64,000 bases of DNA from Aestuariivita sp. (GTDB lineage: Bacteria > Pseudomonadota > Alphaproteobacteria > Rhodobacterales > Rhodobacteraceae), in NCBI RefSeq assembly GCF_021404545.1, contig NZ_JAAWWD010000006.1, positions 24,120 to 88,119 of the forward strand. Reading direction: 5' to 3'. A program made the translations under genes and the position numbers. The notes beneath the pieces were generated by a model that saw only the letters and a list, made by a program, of their open reading frames with translations, had not been told where the DNA came from and did not search any database. Numbering within the stretch: position 1 is the stretch's first letter; every line of letters starts with the position of its first letter. Below, one piece after another: positions 25,955 to 34,013 of the stretch.

Positions 25955-27510
25955 TCAAGTTCTTCCCAAGCGGCAAGGGTGCAGGCGCGGGGCCGGTCTG
26001 CTACCTCGTGGCCGAGCGCGTGCTGGCCTATGACGGCAACCGCGACCTGGTCCGCGATGCCGACGGCCAGCCCCTGACCGTGACGCGCGATCCCTTGCCC
26101 GAAGCGCTGCGCGGTGATCCGACCCGCACAGAGGCTTTGATCGACGCCAGCCGCCACCAGTGGACCTACCGCGCAGGCGTGATCAGCTTTGCCGCAGAGG
26201 ACGCGCCCAGCAATGCTCAGCAAGCCGAAGTCATGGACGCCTTCGAGCGGCTGGCCTTCGCCGGGTTGGACGGCGAGCAATTCGACATGCTCTGGGTCCG
26301 TCACAGCCACGAAGACCGCGTCGAGCTGCACTTCTGCACCCCGCGCCTTGAGCTGACCACCGGACGCAGCCTCAACATCGCGCCGCCGGGCTACCAGGAC
26401 GCCTATGACAGCCTGCGCGACCTGATGAACCAGCGCCACGGCTGGGCCGATCCGATGGAGCTGGAACGCGCCCAGGAGGTTCGTGACACCATCGAGGCCC
26501 CAACCCGCGCCCAAGGCCGCGACGAGCTGCATGCGTGGATCCTCGATCAGATTTCCATGGGCCTGATCGAGGATCGCGCCAGCATGCTCGATGCCCTTGC
26601 CGATGCGGGCTTTGACCTTCCCCGCGTCGGCAAGGCCTACTTGACCGCCCAAGACCCCGAGACCGGCGAACGCTGGCGCCTGAAAGGAGAGATTTTCCAT
26701 GAAGACTGGCAAGCCGACCCGGCTGAGCGAGAAATTGAACGCAGAGCTGGACACGATACGCCGGGACTACGCCGCCTCGATGGCATCCCAGCTGGAGAGC
26801 TTCAGGAGCGATTTGACGATCATTGCGAGCGACGCGCAGCGTATCATCAAGAGCGATACGCGCAACTTCCTGAACGAGAACAGGAGCTTGTTCGAGACGC
26901 GGACAGAACAGATCAAGCGCTGGCTGACGATCTCTCCCTACGTGATCTCGGGTCTGATCGCGACGGGGATCGCCTCGATGATGGCCGCGAGCTGGTTCTG
27001 GACGTCCCTGCTGACACGCTCGGAGTTGACGGAACTGGGGCTGACGCGGTTCGACCAGGGGGAACAGACCTGGCTGACGCTGGACCCCGCCAAGACCGAG
27101 TTGAAAACCTGCACGCTGGCGGGGTCGCCGGTCATCTGCATCAAGATCGAGGAGAGATGAATGACGACGCCCCTGACAGCATTGGAACGCGACTTGCTCG
27201 CCTGCGTCGAGCGGTTGGTGACGGCCTGCGAAACCTCAGCCGCAGAATTGAGCGGCTTGGAGACACGCTCGACCAACAGGATCGAGACACAACTGGCTGG
27301 CTTGGCCGACTGCGTGACCTTGCTCATTCGTTCGCAGGCCGCATCAATGACGGCCTTGCGGGACTTGTTGAACAAAGCGGCGACCTACAGCGCGCTGGAC
27401 GCGCAGTTGAACGAGAGCTTGAGGCTAGCGAGGGACGCCGAAGAGAGGCTGAGACAGAGCTGAACGAATTGCAGATCGAACGAGGCCACAGCCATGGCCT
27501 GGGACGTTAA
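25948..27510 (+). CDS. Relaxase/mobilisation nuclease (MobA-like)
   Basis: This 520-residue relaxase nicks the island's transfer origin and leads the strand into a recipient using another element's transfer pore. The HxH metal site with catalytic context is seen as RHSHEDRVELHF (H119, H121, H128). A preceding glutamate/tyrosine-rich N-terminal segment has no obvious tyrosine motif. The GTG at 25948 overlaps the mobC stop. Two further genes are nested in another frame in its 3' third, as in ColE1-type mobilisation regions. The C-terminal 250 residues are highly charged and repetitive, probably constrained by the overlapping frames. Confidence 0.88.
   Translation: MLIKFFPSGKGAGAGPVCYLVAERVLAYDGNRDLVRDADGQPLTVTRDPLPEALRGDPTRTEALIDASRHQWTYRAGVISFAAEDAPSNAQQAEVMDAFERLAFAGLDGEQFDMLWVRHSHEDRVELHFCTPRLELTTGRSLNIAPPGYQDAYDSLRDLMNQRHGWADPMELERAQEVRDTIEAPTRAQGRDELHAWILDQISMGLIEDRASMLDALADAGFDLPRVGKAYLTAQDPETGERWRLKGEIFHEDWQADPAEREIERRAGHDTPGLRRLDGIPAGELQERFDDHCERRAAYHQERYAQLPEREQELVRDADRTDQALADDLSLRDLGSDRDGDRLDDGRELVLDVPADTLGVDGTGADAVRPGGTDLADAGPRQDRVENLHAGGVAGHLHQDRGEMNDDAPDSIGTRLARLRRAVGDGLRNLSRRIERLGDTLDQQDRDTTGWLGRLRDLAHSFAGRINDGLAGLVEQSGDLQRAGRAVERELEASEGRRREAETELNELQIERGHSHGLGR
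26699..27160 (+). CDS. MbeB-like mobilisation protein, nested in the relaxase gene
   Basis: This 153-residue protein lies in the +1 frame inside the relaxase gene. AAGGAG lies nine bases before the ATG. It has a coiled-coil-like N-terminal half and a hydrophobic segment near residues 77-103 (TISPYVISGLIATGIASMMA), resembling MbeB/MobB of ColE1-type plasmids, which stabilises the relaxosome or links it to the membrane. The next nested gene follows directly. Both nested frames having ribosome sites argues that they are real. Confidence 0.78.
   Translation: MKTGKPTRLSEKLNAELDTIRRDYAASMASQLESFRSDLTIIASDAQRIIKSDTRNFLNENRSLFETRTEQIKRWLTISPYVISGLIATGIASMMAASWFWTSLLTRSELTELGLTRFDQGEQTWLTLDPAKTELKTCTLAGSPVICIKIEER
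27161..27463 (+). CDS. MbeD-like protein, nested in the relaxase gene
   Basis: This is a 100-residue, mostly helical protein in the same frame as the MbeB-like gene, starting immediately after its stop (TGA ATG) with GGAGAG upstream. It has a heptad-like hydrophobic pattern (LERDLLACVERLVTACETSA) as in MbeD entry-exclusion-type proteins of ColE1-like mobilisation modules. It ends before the relaxase stop. Confidence 0.68.
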   Translation: MTTPLTALERDLLACVERLVTACETSAAELSGLETRSTNRIETQLAGLADCVTLLIRSQAASMTALRDLLNKAATYSALDAQLNESLRLARDAEERLRQS

Positions 27511-27526
27511 CGAGAAAGGAAAACCA

Positions 27527-27847
27527 ATGAGTTTTGTACACGATTACTTCACCATGAGCTATCATCAGGCCCGCGACTACGGCATCGACTATCGCAACTT
27601 CAAGAAGGTGGACCGACTGCCCGAAGGCGTTCCGCTCATTGCCATCGCGGGCGTTTGGGGCGATTACCAGAACATCCGTTGCCTTTTTATGGACGCCGCA
27701 GCGAACGGCTACATGCGGAATATTCGCAAGCGGAGCAATGGATATGTGATCCGCGAACTGGGTCTGGATGCCAAGGAGCTTATGGTTGGGGAGAACGTGC
27801 TAATACCGGCAAGCGCCGTTGCGAATGTGGCCGACAATGCCAGATAG
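27527..27847 (+). CDS. Hypothetical protein at end of mobilisation module
   Basis: This is a 106-residue protein with no recognised family. The ATG at 27527 is chosen for the AAAGGA seven bases upstream; an ATG 11 codons earlier overlaps the relaxase end. It is rich in aromatic and mixed residues (DYFTMSYHQARDYGIDYRNF). It follows the relaxase and is probably in the same transcript. Confidence 0.6.
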   Translation: MSFVHDYFTMSYHQARDYGIDYRNFKKVDRLPEGVPLIAIAGVWGDYQNIRCLFMDAAANGYMRNIRKRSNGYVIRELGLDAKELMVGENVLIPASAVANVADNAR

Positions 27848-27974
27848 CAAAAATTGACAAGCTATGGTTTGGCGCAGTAGCTCATATTGCAATACTAGGG
27901 CATTGCAAGAATCAAATTTTTGCCATATTTAGATATTACAAATCATACGAAGATGCAAAGCTACAGGTTGGCAA
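27848..27974. other. AT-rich gap before the HTH/Fic pair
   Basis: This stretch is much AT-richer than its surroundings (for example TTTTTGCCATATTTAGATAT near 27916). It probably holds the promoter of the following HTH gene. No clear operator dyad was found. Confidence 0.4.
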
Positions 27975-28436
27975 ATGTCCGTCTCACGTGCAAAACAGCG
28001 GCAAGCTGAAAGCAAGATCAATCTAGCTGCCCAGATGGCTCAGGCCTTCACTAATCCATTGGGCGGCTGGATTGCGACATTCCAGGAGGCAATCGGTATG
28101 AGTGCGCCGGCCCTTGCCGAGCGGCTGGATGTATCCCGCAATAGCGTCTACAGCTCGATCCAGAACGAGCAGGCCGGAACCATCTCCCTGAACCAGCTCG
28201 AAAAGATGGCCGAAGCCATGGGCGGCAAACTTGTCTACGCGATCATCCCACGCGAAGGGCCGGTTGAGGAAATCGTCATGGCCCAGGCGCGAAAGAAAGC
28301 CAAGCGCATCATACAGCGCACCCGCGCGCATATGGCCCTGGAAGAGCAGATCGAGGGTCTGCGCAGCCAAGAAGAGATGATCGAGGAACTGGCCAGCGAA
28401 ATCGCCCGCGAGATGCCGAAGAACTTCTGGAAGTGA
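27975..28436 (+). CDS. Mobile mystery protein A (HTH regulator)
   Basis: This 153-residue protein has an XRE-type HTH at about residues 38-95 (EAIGMSAPALAERLDVSRNS) with the AIIPREGP region typical of the mobile mystery protein A family, which is always found beside a Fic protein. It is likely the antitoxin-like repressor of the pair. Its stop overlaps the GTG of the Fic gene. Confidence 0.85.
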   Translation: MSVSRAKQRQAESKINLAAQMAQAFTNPLGGWIATFQEAIGMSAPALAERLDVSRNSVYSSIQNEQAGTISLNQLEKMAEAMGGKLVYAIIPREGPVEEIVMAQARKKAKRIIQRTRAHMALEEQIEGLRSQEEMIEELASEIAREMPKNFWK

Positions 28437-29044
28437 CCCTGGAGCTGCACGAACCCATCGGCGCGACACCTCTGACGCCCGACGAGTTGCTTGGCCTTAA
28501 GGCCAAGCACATCACCACGCGCGGCGAGTTGAACGAGCTGGAGGGTGAGAACATCATCGAAGGGCTCACCTGGCTGGACCGGCGGCCCAAGTCCTTCGAC
28601 ATTCTGACCGACGATGCTGCCCGAGAAATCCACAAGCGTTTGTTCGGCCAGGTCTGGGATTGGGCAGGCGTCTATCGCCTGACCGAGAAGAACATCGGCG
28701 TGCCGGTCTGGCAAATATCCACCGATATGCGCACTTGCCTCGACGATGCCCGATACTGGCGCCAGAACGGCAGCTACGAGCCGCTGGAAGCCACCGCGCG
28801 TTTCCACCACAAGTTGGTATGGGTGCACCCCTTCGCCAATGGCAACGGACGCTGGGCGAGGATCATGGCGGATGCATACCTGGCTACGATTGAACCAGAC
28901 ATTTTCCTCGATTGGTCAGGAGGCGGGACACTCATCGTCGACAGCGACCACCGCGCGCGCTACATCGCTGCGCTGCGGGCGGCGGATCGGTATGAGTTTG
29001 GGCCACTAACAGAATTCGTTACAGAAATCGCCAACTCGATTTGA
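28433..29044 (+). CDS. Mobile mystery protein B (Fic-domain)
   Basis: This 203-residue protein has an intact Fic catalytic motif H132-PFANGNGRWAR, with the flap upstream. Fic enzymes transfer AMP or other phosphate-linked groups to target hydroxyls. Pairing with the HTH protein upstream matches the mobile mystery A/B arrangement common on integrative elements, which probably acts as a stabilising toxin-antitoxin-like module. The GTG start overlaps the upstream stop. It is convergent with the reverse transcriptase gene 33 bases away. Confidence 0.88.
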   Translation: MTLELHEPIGATPLTPDELLGLKAKHITTRGELNELEGENIIEGLTWLDRRPKSFDILTDDAAREIHKRLFGQVWDWAGVYRLTEKNIGVPVWQISTDMRTCLDDARYWRQNGSYEPLEATARFHHKLVWVHPFANGNGRWARIMADAYLATIEPDIFLDWSGGGTLIVDSDHRARYIAALRAADRYEFGPLTEFVTEIANSI

Positions 29045-29077
29045 ACCATCCAGAATTGCAGCGCCTTATCGCATTCG

Positions 29078-30721
29078 TTAGTAGAAGAAGTAGTCTTCGT
29101 CCTCGTCCTCGCCGACATCGATCTCATCGAAATCAAGCCAATCCTCTGTGTCTTCATGACTTGGATAGAAGTCATTTTCGCCAAGGCTCCAAGGGAATGC
29201 AGAAACCCCGAACGCGCTGACGTCATAGAAGTGAACGTCATTGTCGTTCATCAGCTTGAAAAACTTCTTTGGATCTTCGGACTGACCAATTTTTTTAGCG
29301 CTGACAGCTGATTTCCATCCGCGCGCCTCTGATTCATATAGAAATAACCATGCCGAGGAACCAAGACTTGCATTCTGATATCGACCAAGAGCCTCTGCGA
29401 ATCCGCCTTTCACGAGCCCGTTGTGATCAGCATGCGCCAAGACCAAGTCGACCAACACGGATTCGACCTCGAAGCAGAGTTTCTTGAGGGCCTTCGACAG
29501 CTTTAGATCAAATTGAAGATGCATATATAGAAACCACAAAAGCGAAACGATATCATGCCTTCGGGAGCATTCTTCCACACCCCACCGGAGCATCCTTTTC
29601 TGCGGTTGATCAAGGTCGTCGCCTCCTTTGAGACCAACAAACAAAGGAGCCACCCAACTTACAAAGCGTGGTGAGGAATAGAGCAAGGTTTGAAGATGGC
29701 GCAAAGACAGCTCTTTGTCAGAGCAAGAAGCAATCTTTTTCGCAAAACGGCTCAGGCCGTAGCCGACGACATTCGAGCCAGGGTACGCGTCGCGTTCACT
29801 GGCCAACAGTGCGAATAAACCATCTAAGAACTCCTCATCTTCAAGCCCTTTCAAAAGGTTGAATTTGGGTTCCCAGCGGAGGTTTTCGGGCAATTCACCT
29901 GAAATTACCCCAGTCTTTCCGTCGTGGCTCCTCAGTTCGAACTTTCTGATTTCCTTTTCGAATCTGGCGATCACCCTTTCTGCTTCCGTGGTGTTTTCAA
30001 CACCGATCTCGTAGTCGTCGATGTTGTGGAACACCTGCCGCTTTTTCAAACCCGGCCCATTCTTCTTCAATTCATGATCGATACGAGACAACACGAGCTC
30101 AGAAACCACACGTGAGGTGTCAGGGCCAATTGGAATGCCAATGGTTTGATTTCGGTTGCAGGCTCTGACTAAACGGTCAAGCTCGGCACTCCAATGCTTT
30201 TCGAGTGTTTTAGCTTTATGCTGCTTCAAGGCTTCGGGTTTCCCCAAGGCAGCCCAAGGGATCGAATGTGAGTAGATGGAACCGTAAAACCTGTTGATGT
30301 CCAAATGTACGACAGATGGGTAAGCGCTTGACAGATATGCTTGTTTTTTGAGCTTCCCTGAAAACGACGATCTCTGAAACGCCCGACCGCCTACCGTGAC
30401 ATTGTCTGGAAACACGACCTTGAATGCGGAGAACTGGCTGATTGCCATGACCTTTTCGACATCTGACCAATTCTCGGCCAAGAACTCCGAAAGCAGTGCG
30501 TAGTTTATTGGATTGATAACACCAAAGGTTCTGTGGTTGCCTTGGAAGGTTGCTCCATCCAAGAAAACAGTCTCACCAGAGAAGTCTTTCTGCGGTTTCA
30601 AATACGCCGGTTTCGAGGCGAGTAGTGATCCGAACTTGACGGTTCTGAAGGTAGGAGGCAGCTCGCGTGGATAAAATCCACGCTCAAGAAGCCGTTGAAA
30701 AATCACATCTTTACTTGCCAC
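29078..30721 (-). CDS. Reverse transcriptase, defence-associated (Abi/UG-like)
   Basis: This 547-residue protein has a complete RT core. Motif A is HLDINRFYGSIYSHSIPWA with D141. The QTIGIPIGPDTS block is at 192-203. The catalytic DD is in FHNIDDYEIG (D235, D236), so the usual Y/F-x-DD is N-I-D-D here. The IPWA and IDDYE features recall RTs of the abortive-infection/UG defence groups rather than group II introns or retrons. A long helical C-terminal extension (about 260-520) and an acidic tail (EIDVGEDEDEDYFFY) follow. It starts with GTG, 40 bases after res, and is the last gene of the operon. Its base composition is visibly more AT-rich than that of mod. The exact RT class needs a profile search. 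Confidence 0.85.
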   Translation of the reverse strand: MASKDVIFQRLLERGFYPRELPPTFRTVKFGSLLASKPAYLKPQKDFSGETVFLDGATFQGNHRTFGVINPINYALLSEFLAENWSDVEKVMAISQFSAFKVVFPDNVTVGGRAFQRSSFSGKLKKQAYLSSAYPSVVHLDINRFYGSIYSHSIPWAALGKPEALKQHKAKTLEKHWSAELDRLVRACNRNQTIGIPIGPDTSRVVSELVLSRIDHELKKNGPGLKKRQVFHNIDDYEIGVENTTEAERVIARFEKEIRKFELRSHDGKTGVISGELPENLRWEPKFNLLKGLEDEEFLDGLFALLASERDAYPGSNVVGYGLSRFAKKIASCSDKELSLRHLQTLLYSSPRFVSWVAPLFVGLKGGDDLDQPQKRMLRWGVEECSRRHDIVSLLWFLYMHLQFDLKLSKALKKLCFEVESVLVDLVLAHADHNGLVKGGFAEALGRYQNASLGSSAWLFLYESEARGWKSAVSAKKIGQSEDPKKFFKLMNDNDVHFYDVSAFGVSAFPWSLGENDFYPSHEDTEDWLDFDEIDVGEDEDEDYFFY

Positions 30722-30761
30722 AGGTCAACCGTCCATCGTAACGCCCGCATTCGAAAATGTT

Positions 30762-33536
30762 CTAGTCATTGCGCCGAACTATGTCTTCTATCTCGCTAGG
30801 TTCAAAAGCTACGTCGCAAGACCATTGCCCAAACCCACCAACTTCGTTCACGGCGTCGACCCACTCGGCCAAAGCATCGCGTTTCGCCTTGTTCTGAGGG
30901 CTGTCGGTGCCCTTGATTTCCAAAGCCAACATCTTCCCGCTTGTGTACTTCACTAAAAAATCTGGCACAAAGCGCCTGCGAGAACCTGACCAAAGATATT
31001 GGATTTGAAATCCTAGATGATCATTCTTTGCGTAGGTTAGAACATCGCTCGATCTCTCGAACACATTGGCGGCATGTCCTTCCCATGAGGAATCCCCCAC
31101 CAAATGGCTAATATGTGACTTAACAGCAGGGAAATTGGGCTTGGTCGTGTACCAGGTGCGCATTTGTCCCGTGGAACCGATTGGGTTTTCCTCGTCGAAG
31201 ATCGGCGTCAACTTGGTTCTGTTCTGTTCGAAAACGCTTTGCATCAGGTGTTGAACTACCAGGTCGATGTTCAACGCGATCAGTATGCGGCGCCTCAGAG
31301 GGTCGGAATGAAAAAGCGACGGAATCTCCAGCGATCCAGACTCGATGAATTCCTCGACGACCCGGACAAGTTGCGCGGCAAGCAAATCCTCCGCACCTTT
31401 GAAGCTATGGCTCAAACCTGCAAATCCCTTTCGGGCCGCTTGAAACACGAGGCGTTGAAGCCTGAAGCCGTCCGGGAGCTTTTCTAAGTCAATTGAAGAG
31501 ACTTTGCCTAAGTCTGTTGCACCGCCCAGAGCAGGGGCCAAGTCTGCGCTAATGGGCGTGGAGGCAGGATCAAGCGTCAGCGTGTCAACGTTCGACCAAT
31601 CGACAGCGAGTTCGCGCCGGACAACGGATTCTACACGAACCACGTTCGGCCATTTGATCTCCAGATTGGCGCGTTCAGGAATGACTTCAATCTGTGTTGT
31701 TGGCTTAGGCGGAGGTGGGGCTTCACCGGACTCCCCAGCTTCGGAGATTGAAAGGGGAACGCCAAAGACGTTCACGTACTCAGGTAAAAACAGGCCATTC
31801 TCGTCGGTGTCGTAGGAAACCCGCCGCAGGCCCCGACCGACAACCTGTTCGCACAGCAACTGCGATGTGAAGGCGCGTAAACCCATGATATGGGTGATAT
31901 TTTTTGCATCCCATCCTTCGGACAGCATTGCCACCGAGATCACGTTCTGCAGGTCTTGGCCGGCCTGACCGCGTTTGCCGACATTGTCGATGATCTCGCG
32001 AAGCAGCTCTTCCTTCTTGAGGCCACCCAAGTGCCGCTTGCGGGTTTCCGGAATATCAGATGCTTCGACGATGTCCTGGAGCCTCTGATCGTAAGCTTTG
32101 TCGGAAGTGGCCGCCTCGCCGATCTCCGCCTTGTCCAGCACCTTTGAGTCCACGCGCAAGGTCTTGTTCGGGGCCTGAAGCTCAGGCCAATGCGCGTCGC
32201 CTTGGTTGAAGTAGTGTTCGATCCGGGCCGCTGTCTCTGTCCGATTGCAGACCGTCAGCATGACCGGCGGTGAGTGATGCCCGGCTTCGGCCCAGTCCTT
32301 TGTCGTCTCTCGCCAGTCCGCCCCGAGCAAAGTGTAAGCGTCCTGCACCAGCTTTGGCAGCGCTTCGTGAGGTTTTGCCTTGGCCCGGTTCAGGTCTTCC
32401 GAGACCGACTTGTCGCGATAGATGTGGTAGAGTTTCGATTGCAGCGTTCGGGAGTCGGGTAGCGCATCATCCCGCACGACCACCCGCGGGGTCTTTACCA
32501 GCCCTGCCTCAATCGCGTCGTTCAGCCCGAAATCAGAAATGATCCAGTCGAAAAGCGCTGTGTCGGTGCTGGCCTTACCGGTAGGAGCAAAGGGCGTAGC
32601 TGAGAGGTCAAAGCAGCGCTGAATCCGACGGGTCTTGTGGATGCGGTCCAGCCCCTCGATCCAACGGGTCGCCTCATCCAGATCGATCCCCTGATCCGCC
32701 GCCTGTTTCTTGGAAATTTTTACCTCTGGCGGTTTGCGGTAGGCATGATGCGCTTCATCGTTGATGACGATGATGTCCTTGTGCGGCGCCAGTTTGCCCA
32801 GGACACGGCGGGTGAAGGCTTCGTCGGATTCCTTGCCCTTCTTGACGACGGAACGGTCCTGTTCCTTCAGAGGCATCAGCGTGTGCCAGTTTTCGATCAG
32901 TACTTCGGCCTGGTTCAGCTTCTGACGCATCGATTCAGACGGGCAGAGGTTGAATTCGTCGTAGTAGCTGCCCTCGCTCGGCATCAGCACCTGCAGTCGA
33001 CCCTTGACAGTCAGCCCCGGCGCAACAATGAACACCGCGCGGCTGAAATCCTTGTTCCGCTTCGGATAGGTCAGCGCGTTCAGCACTTGCCAGGTGATGA
33101 TCATGGCCATCACCGTGGTCTTGCCCGCGCCGGTGGCCATCTTGTTGCACAGCCGCTCCCACGCACCTCCATCGCCAGGCACATGAATGCCCTGCTTGTA
33201 AGCCTCCGCGCCTTCGACCCACCAGATCAGCGTCTCAATCGCCTCCAACTGGCAGAAGTAGAACGGGTACTGGCGCGCATCCTCATCATGCCAATGCTCC
33301 AGCAGCTTGCGTGTCACGATGGTTACGCCGGGGTAGCCATCCTCGCGCCATTGATCTACGCGATCGCGGATCGTGTTGACTATGGCCAAAACTTCGGTGC
33401 GCTTGGTGTTGTTGCGCGCGTCAAAGACCTCATAGCTCGCAGGTCGCCGCTCCGGCTTGATCTCCAGCTTGCCGCCTTTGCCCTGGACCCAATGCTGCGC
33501 AGGCCGCTCCCAAGGTCGATTAATGATCAAAGACAT
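30762..33536 (-). CDS. Type III restriction enzyme Res subunit (helicase-nuclease)
   Basis: This 924-residue protein is a superfamily 2 helicase-nuclease. Walker A is MATGAGKTT (133-141) and the DEAH box is VINDEAHHAYR (D260-H263). Motif VI is around EQVVGRGLRR. At the C-terminus a PD-(D/E)xK nuclease is seen as VPDFLV...LALEIKG with D859, E873 and K875. It cleaves DNA at a distance from unmethylated sites in complex with Mod. It is separated from mod by two genes, which is unusual. All catalytic residues are intact. Confidence 0.93.
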   Translation of the reverse strand: MSLIINRPWERPAQHWVQGKGGKLEIKPERRPASYEVFDARNNTKRTEVLAIVNTIRDRVDQWREDGYPGVTIVTRKLLEHWHDEDARQYPFYFCQLEAIETLIWWVEGAEAYKQGIHVPGDGGAWERLCNKMATGAGKTTVMAMIITWQVLNALTYPKRNKDFSRAVFIVAPGLTVKGRLQVLMPSEGSYYDEFNLCPSESMRQKLNQAEVLIENWHTLMPLKEQDRSVVKKGKESDEAFTRRVLGKLAPHKDIIVINDEAHHAYRKPPEVKISKKQAADQGIDLDEATRWIEGLDRIHKTRRIQRCFDLSATPFAPTGKASTDTALFDWIISDFGLNDAIEAGLVKTPRVVVRDDALPDSRTLQSKLYHIYRDKSVSEDLNRAKAKPHEALPKLVQDAYTLLGADWRETTKDWAEAGHHSPPVMLTVCNRTETAARIEHYFNQGDAHWPELQAPNKTLRVDSKVLDKAEIGEAATSDKAYDQRLQDIVEASDIPETRKRHLGGLKKEELLREIIDNVGKRGQAGQDLQNVISVAMLSEGWDAKNITHIMGLRAFTSQLLCEQVVGRGLRRVSYDTDENGLFLPEYVNVFGVPLSISEAGESGEAPPPPKPTTQIEVIPERANLEIKWPNVVRVESVVRRELAVDWSNVDTLTLDPASTPISADLAPALGGATDLGKVSSIDLEKLPDGFRLQRLVFQAARKGFAGLSHSFKGAEDLLAAQLVRVVEEFIESGSLEIPSLFHSDPLRRRILIALNIDLVVQHLMQSVFEQNRTKLTPIFDEENPIGSTGQMRTWYTTKPNFPAVKSHISHLVGDSSWEGHAANVFERSSDVLTYAKNDHLGFQIQYLWSGSRRRFVPDFLVKYTSGKMLALEIKGTDSPQNKAKRDALAEWVDAVNEVGGFGQWSCDVAFEPSEIEDIVRRND

Positions 33537-33539
33537 CTC

Positions 33540-34013
33540 TCAACCAACCTGAATGCTTCGCTCTGGCAATCTCAGACCCTTTTGGGCGAGTTGCTTGGCT
33601 TCTTTGCCTCCCGTGCGATAGCTCGTCTTGCCCTTGTAGAGCCATCGAAATGGTATCTCCCCTTTTGCCTCGGCCGCTCGTGTCAAATCGGCTAAATCCT
33701 CAAAATCGGGCGTTTGCAGTTTAGCCTTCAGCCACTCCAGTTTTCTAATCATCACAGCGACTTCACCAGAGCCGCTGGCGGGATGTGGTTCGATCCACAA
33801 TGCGAATTCATCTCCAACCGTGAAGCCGACACCATAGTCCCATCGGTTGCCGTTGGGTTCATCGGCTTTGAAATGCTCGTCAAGATCAACACTGCCCGAA
33901 AAACTAGCGGCACCCCTGACACTGACTTGTCCTCGATATTCGGCTTTTATTGCTTGTTTACCAGCTTCGCCATCGAGCCCGGCTGCGTTGGCGGCATCCA
34001 AAAATGCTGTCAT
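33540..34013 (-). CDS. Small protein paired with AAA ATPase, possibly PD-(D/E)xK-like
   Basis: This is a 157-residue protein of unknown function. Its start overlaps the ATPase stop (ATGA), so the two are coupled. A pattern WDYGVGF (D59), ALWIEPHPASGSGEV (E75, E84), then MIRKLEWLKAKL (K91) resembles a compact PD-(D/E)xK-like core, but this is motif reading by eye only. It could be the effector of the ATPase, as seen with other ATPase-plus-small-protein defence pairs. No further similarity is recognised. Confidence 0.65.
   Translation of the reverse strand: MTAFLDAANAAGLDGEAGKQAIKAEYRGQVSVRGAASFSGSVDLDEHFKADEPNGNRWDYGVGFTVGDEFALWIEPHPASGSGEVAVMIRKLEWLKAKLQTPDFEDLADLTRAAEAKGEIPFRWLYKGKTSYRTGGKEAKQLAQKGLRLPERSIQVG

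Noticed and set aside
29078..30761. Retron-like organisation (RT with msr/msd RNA)
   Set aside because: There are only 40 bases between res and the RT start and 33 after its stop, and the RT motifs differ from retron RTs.
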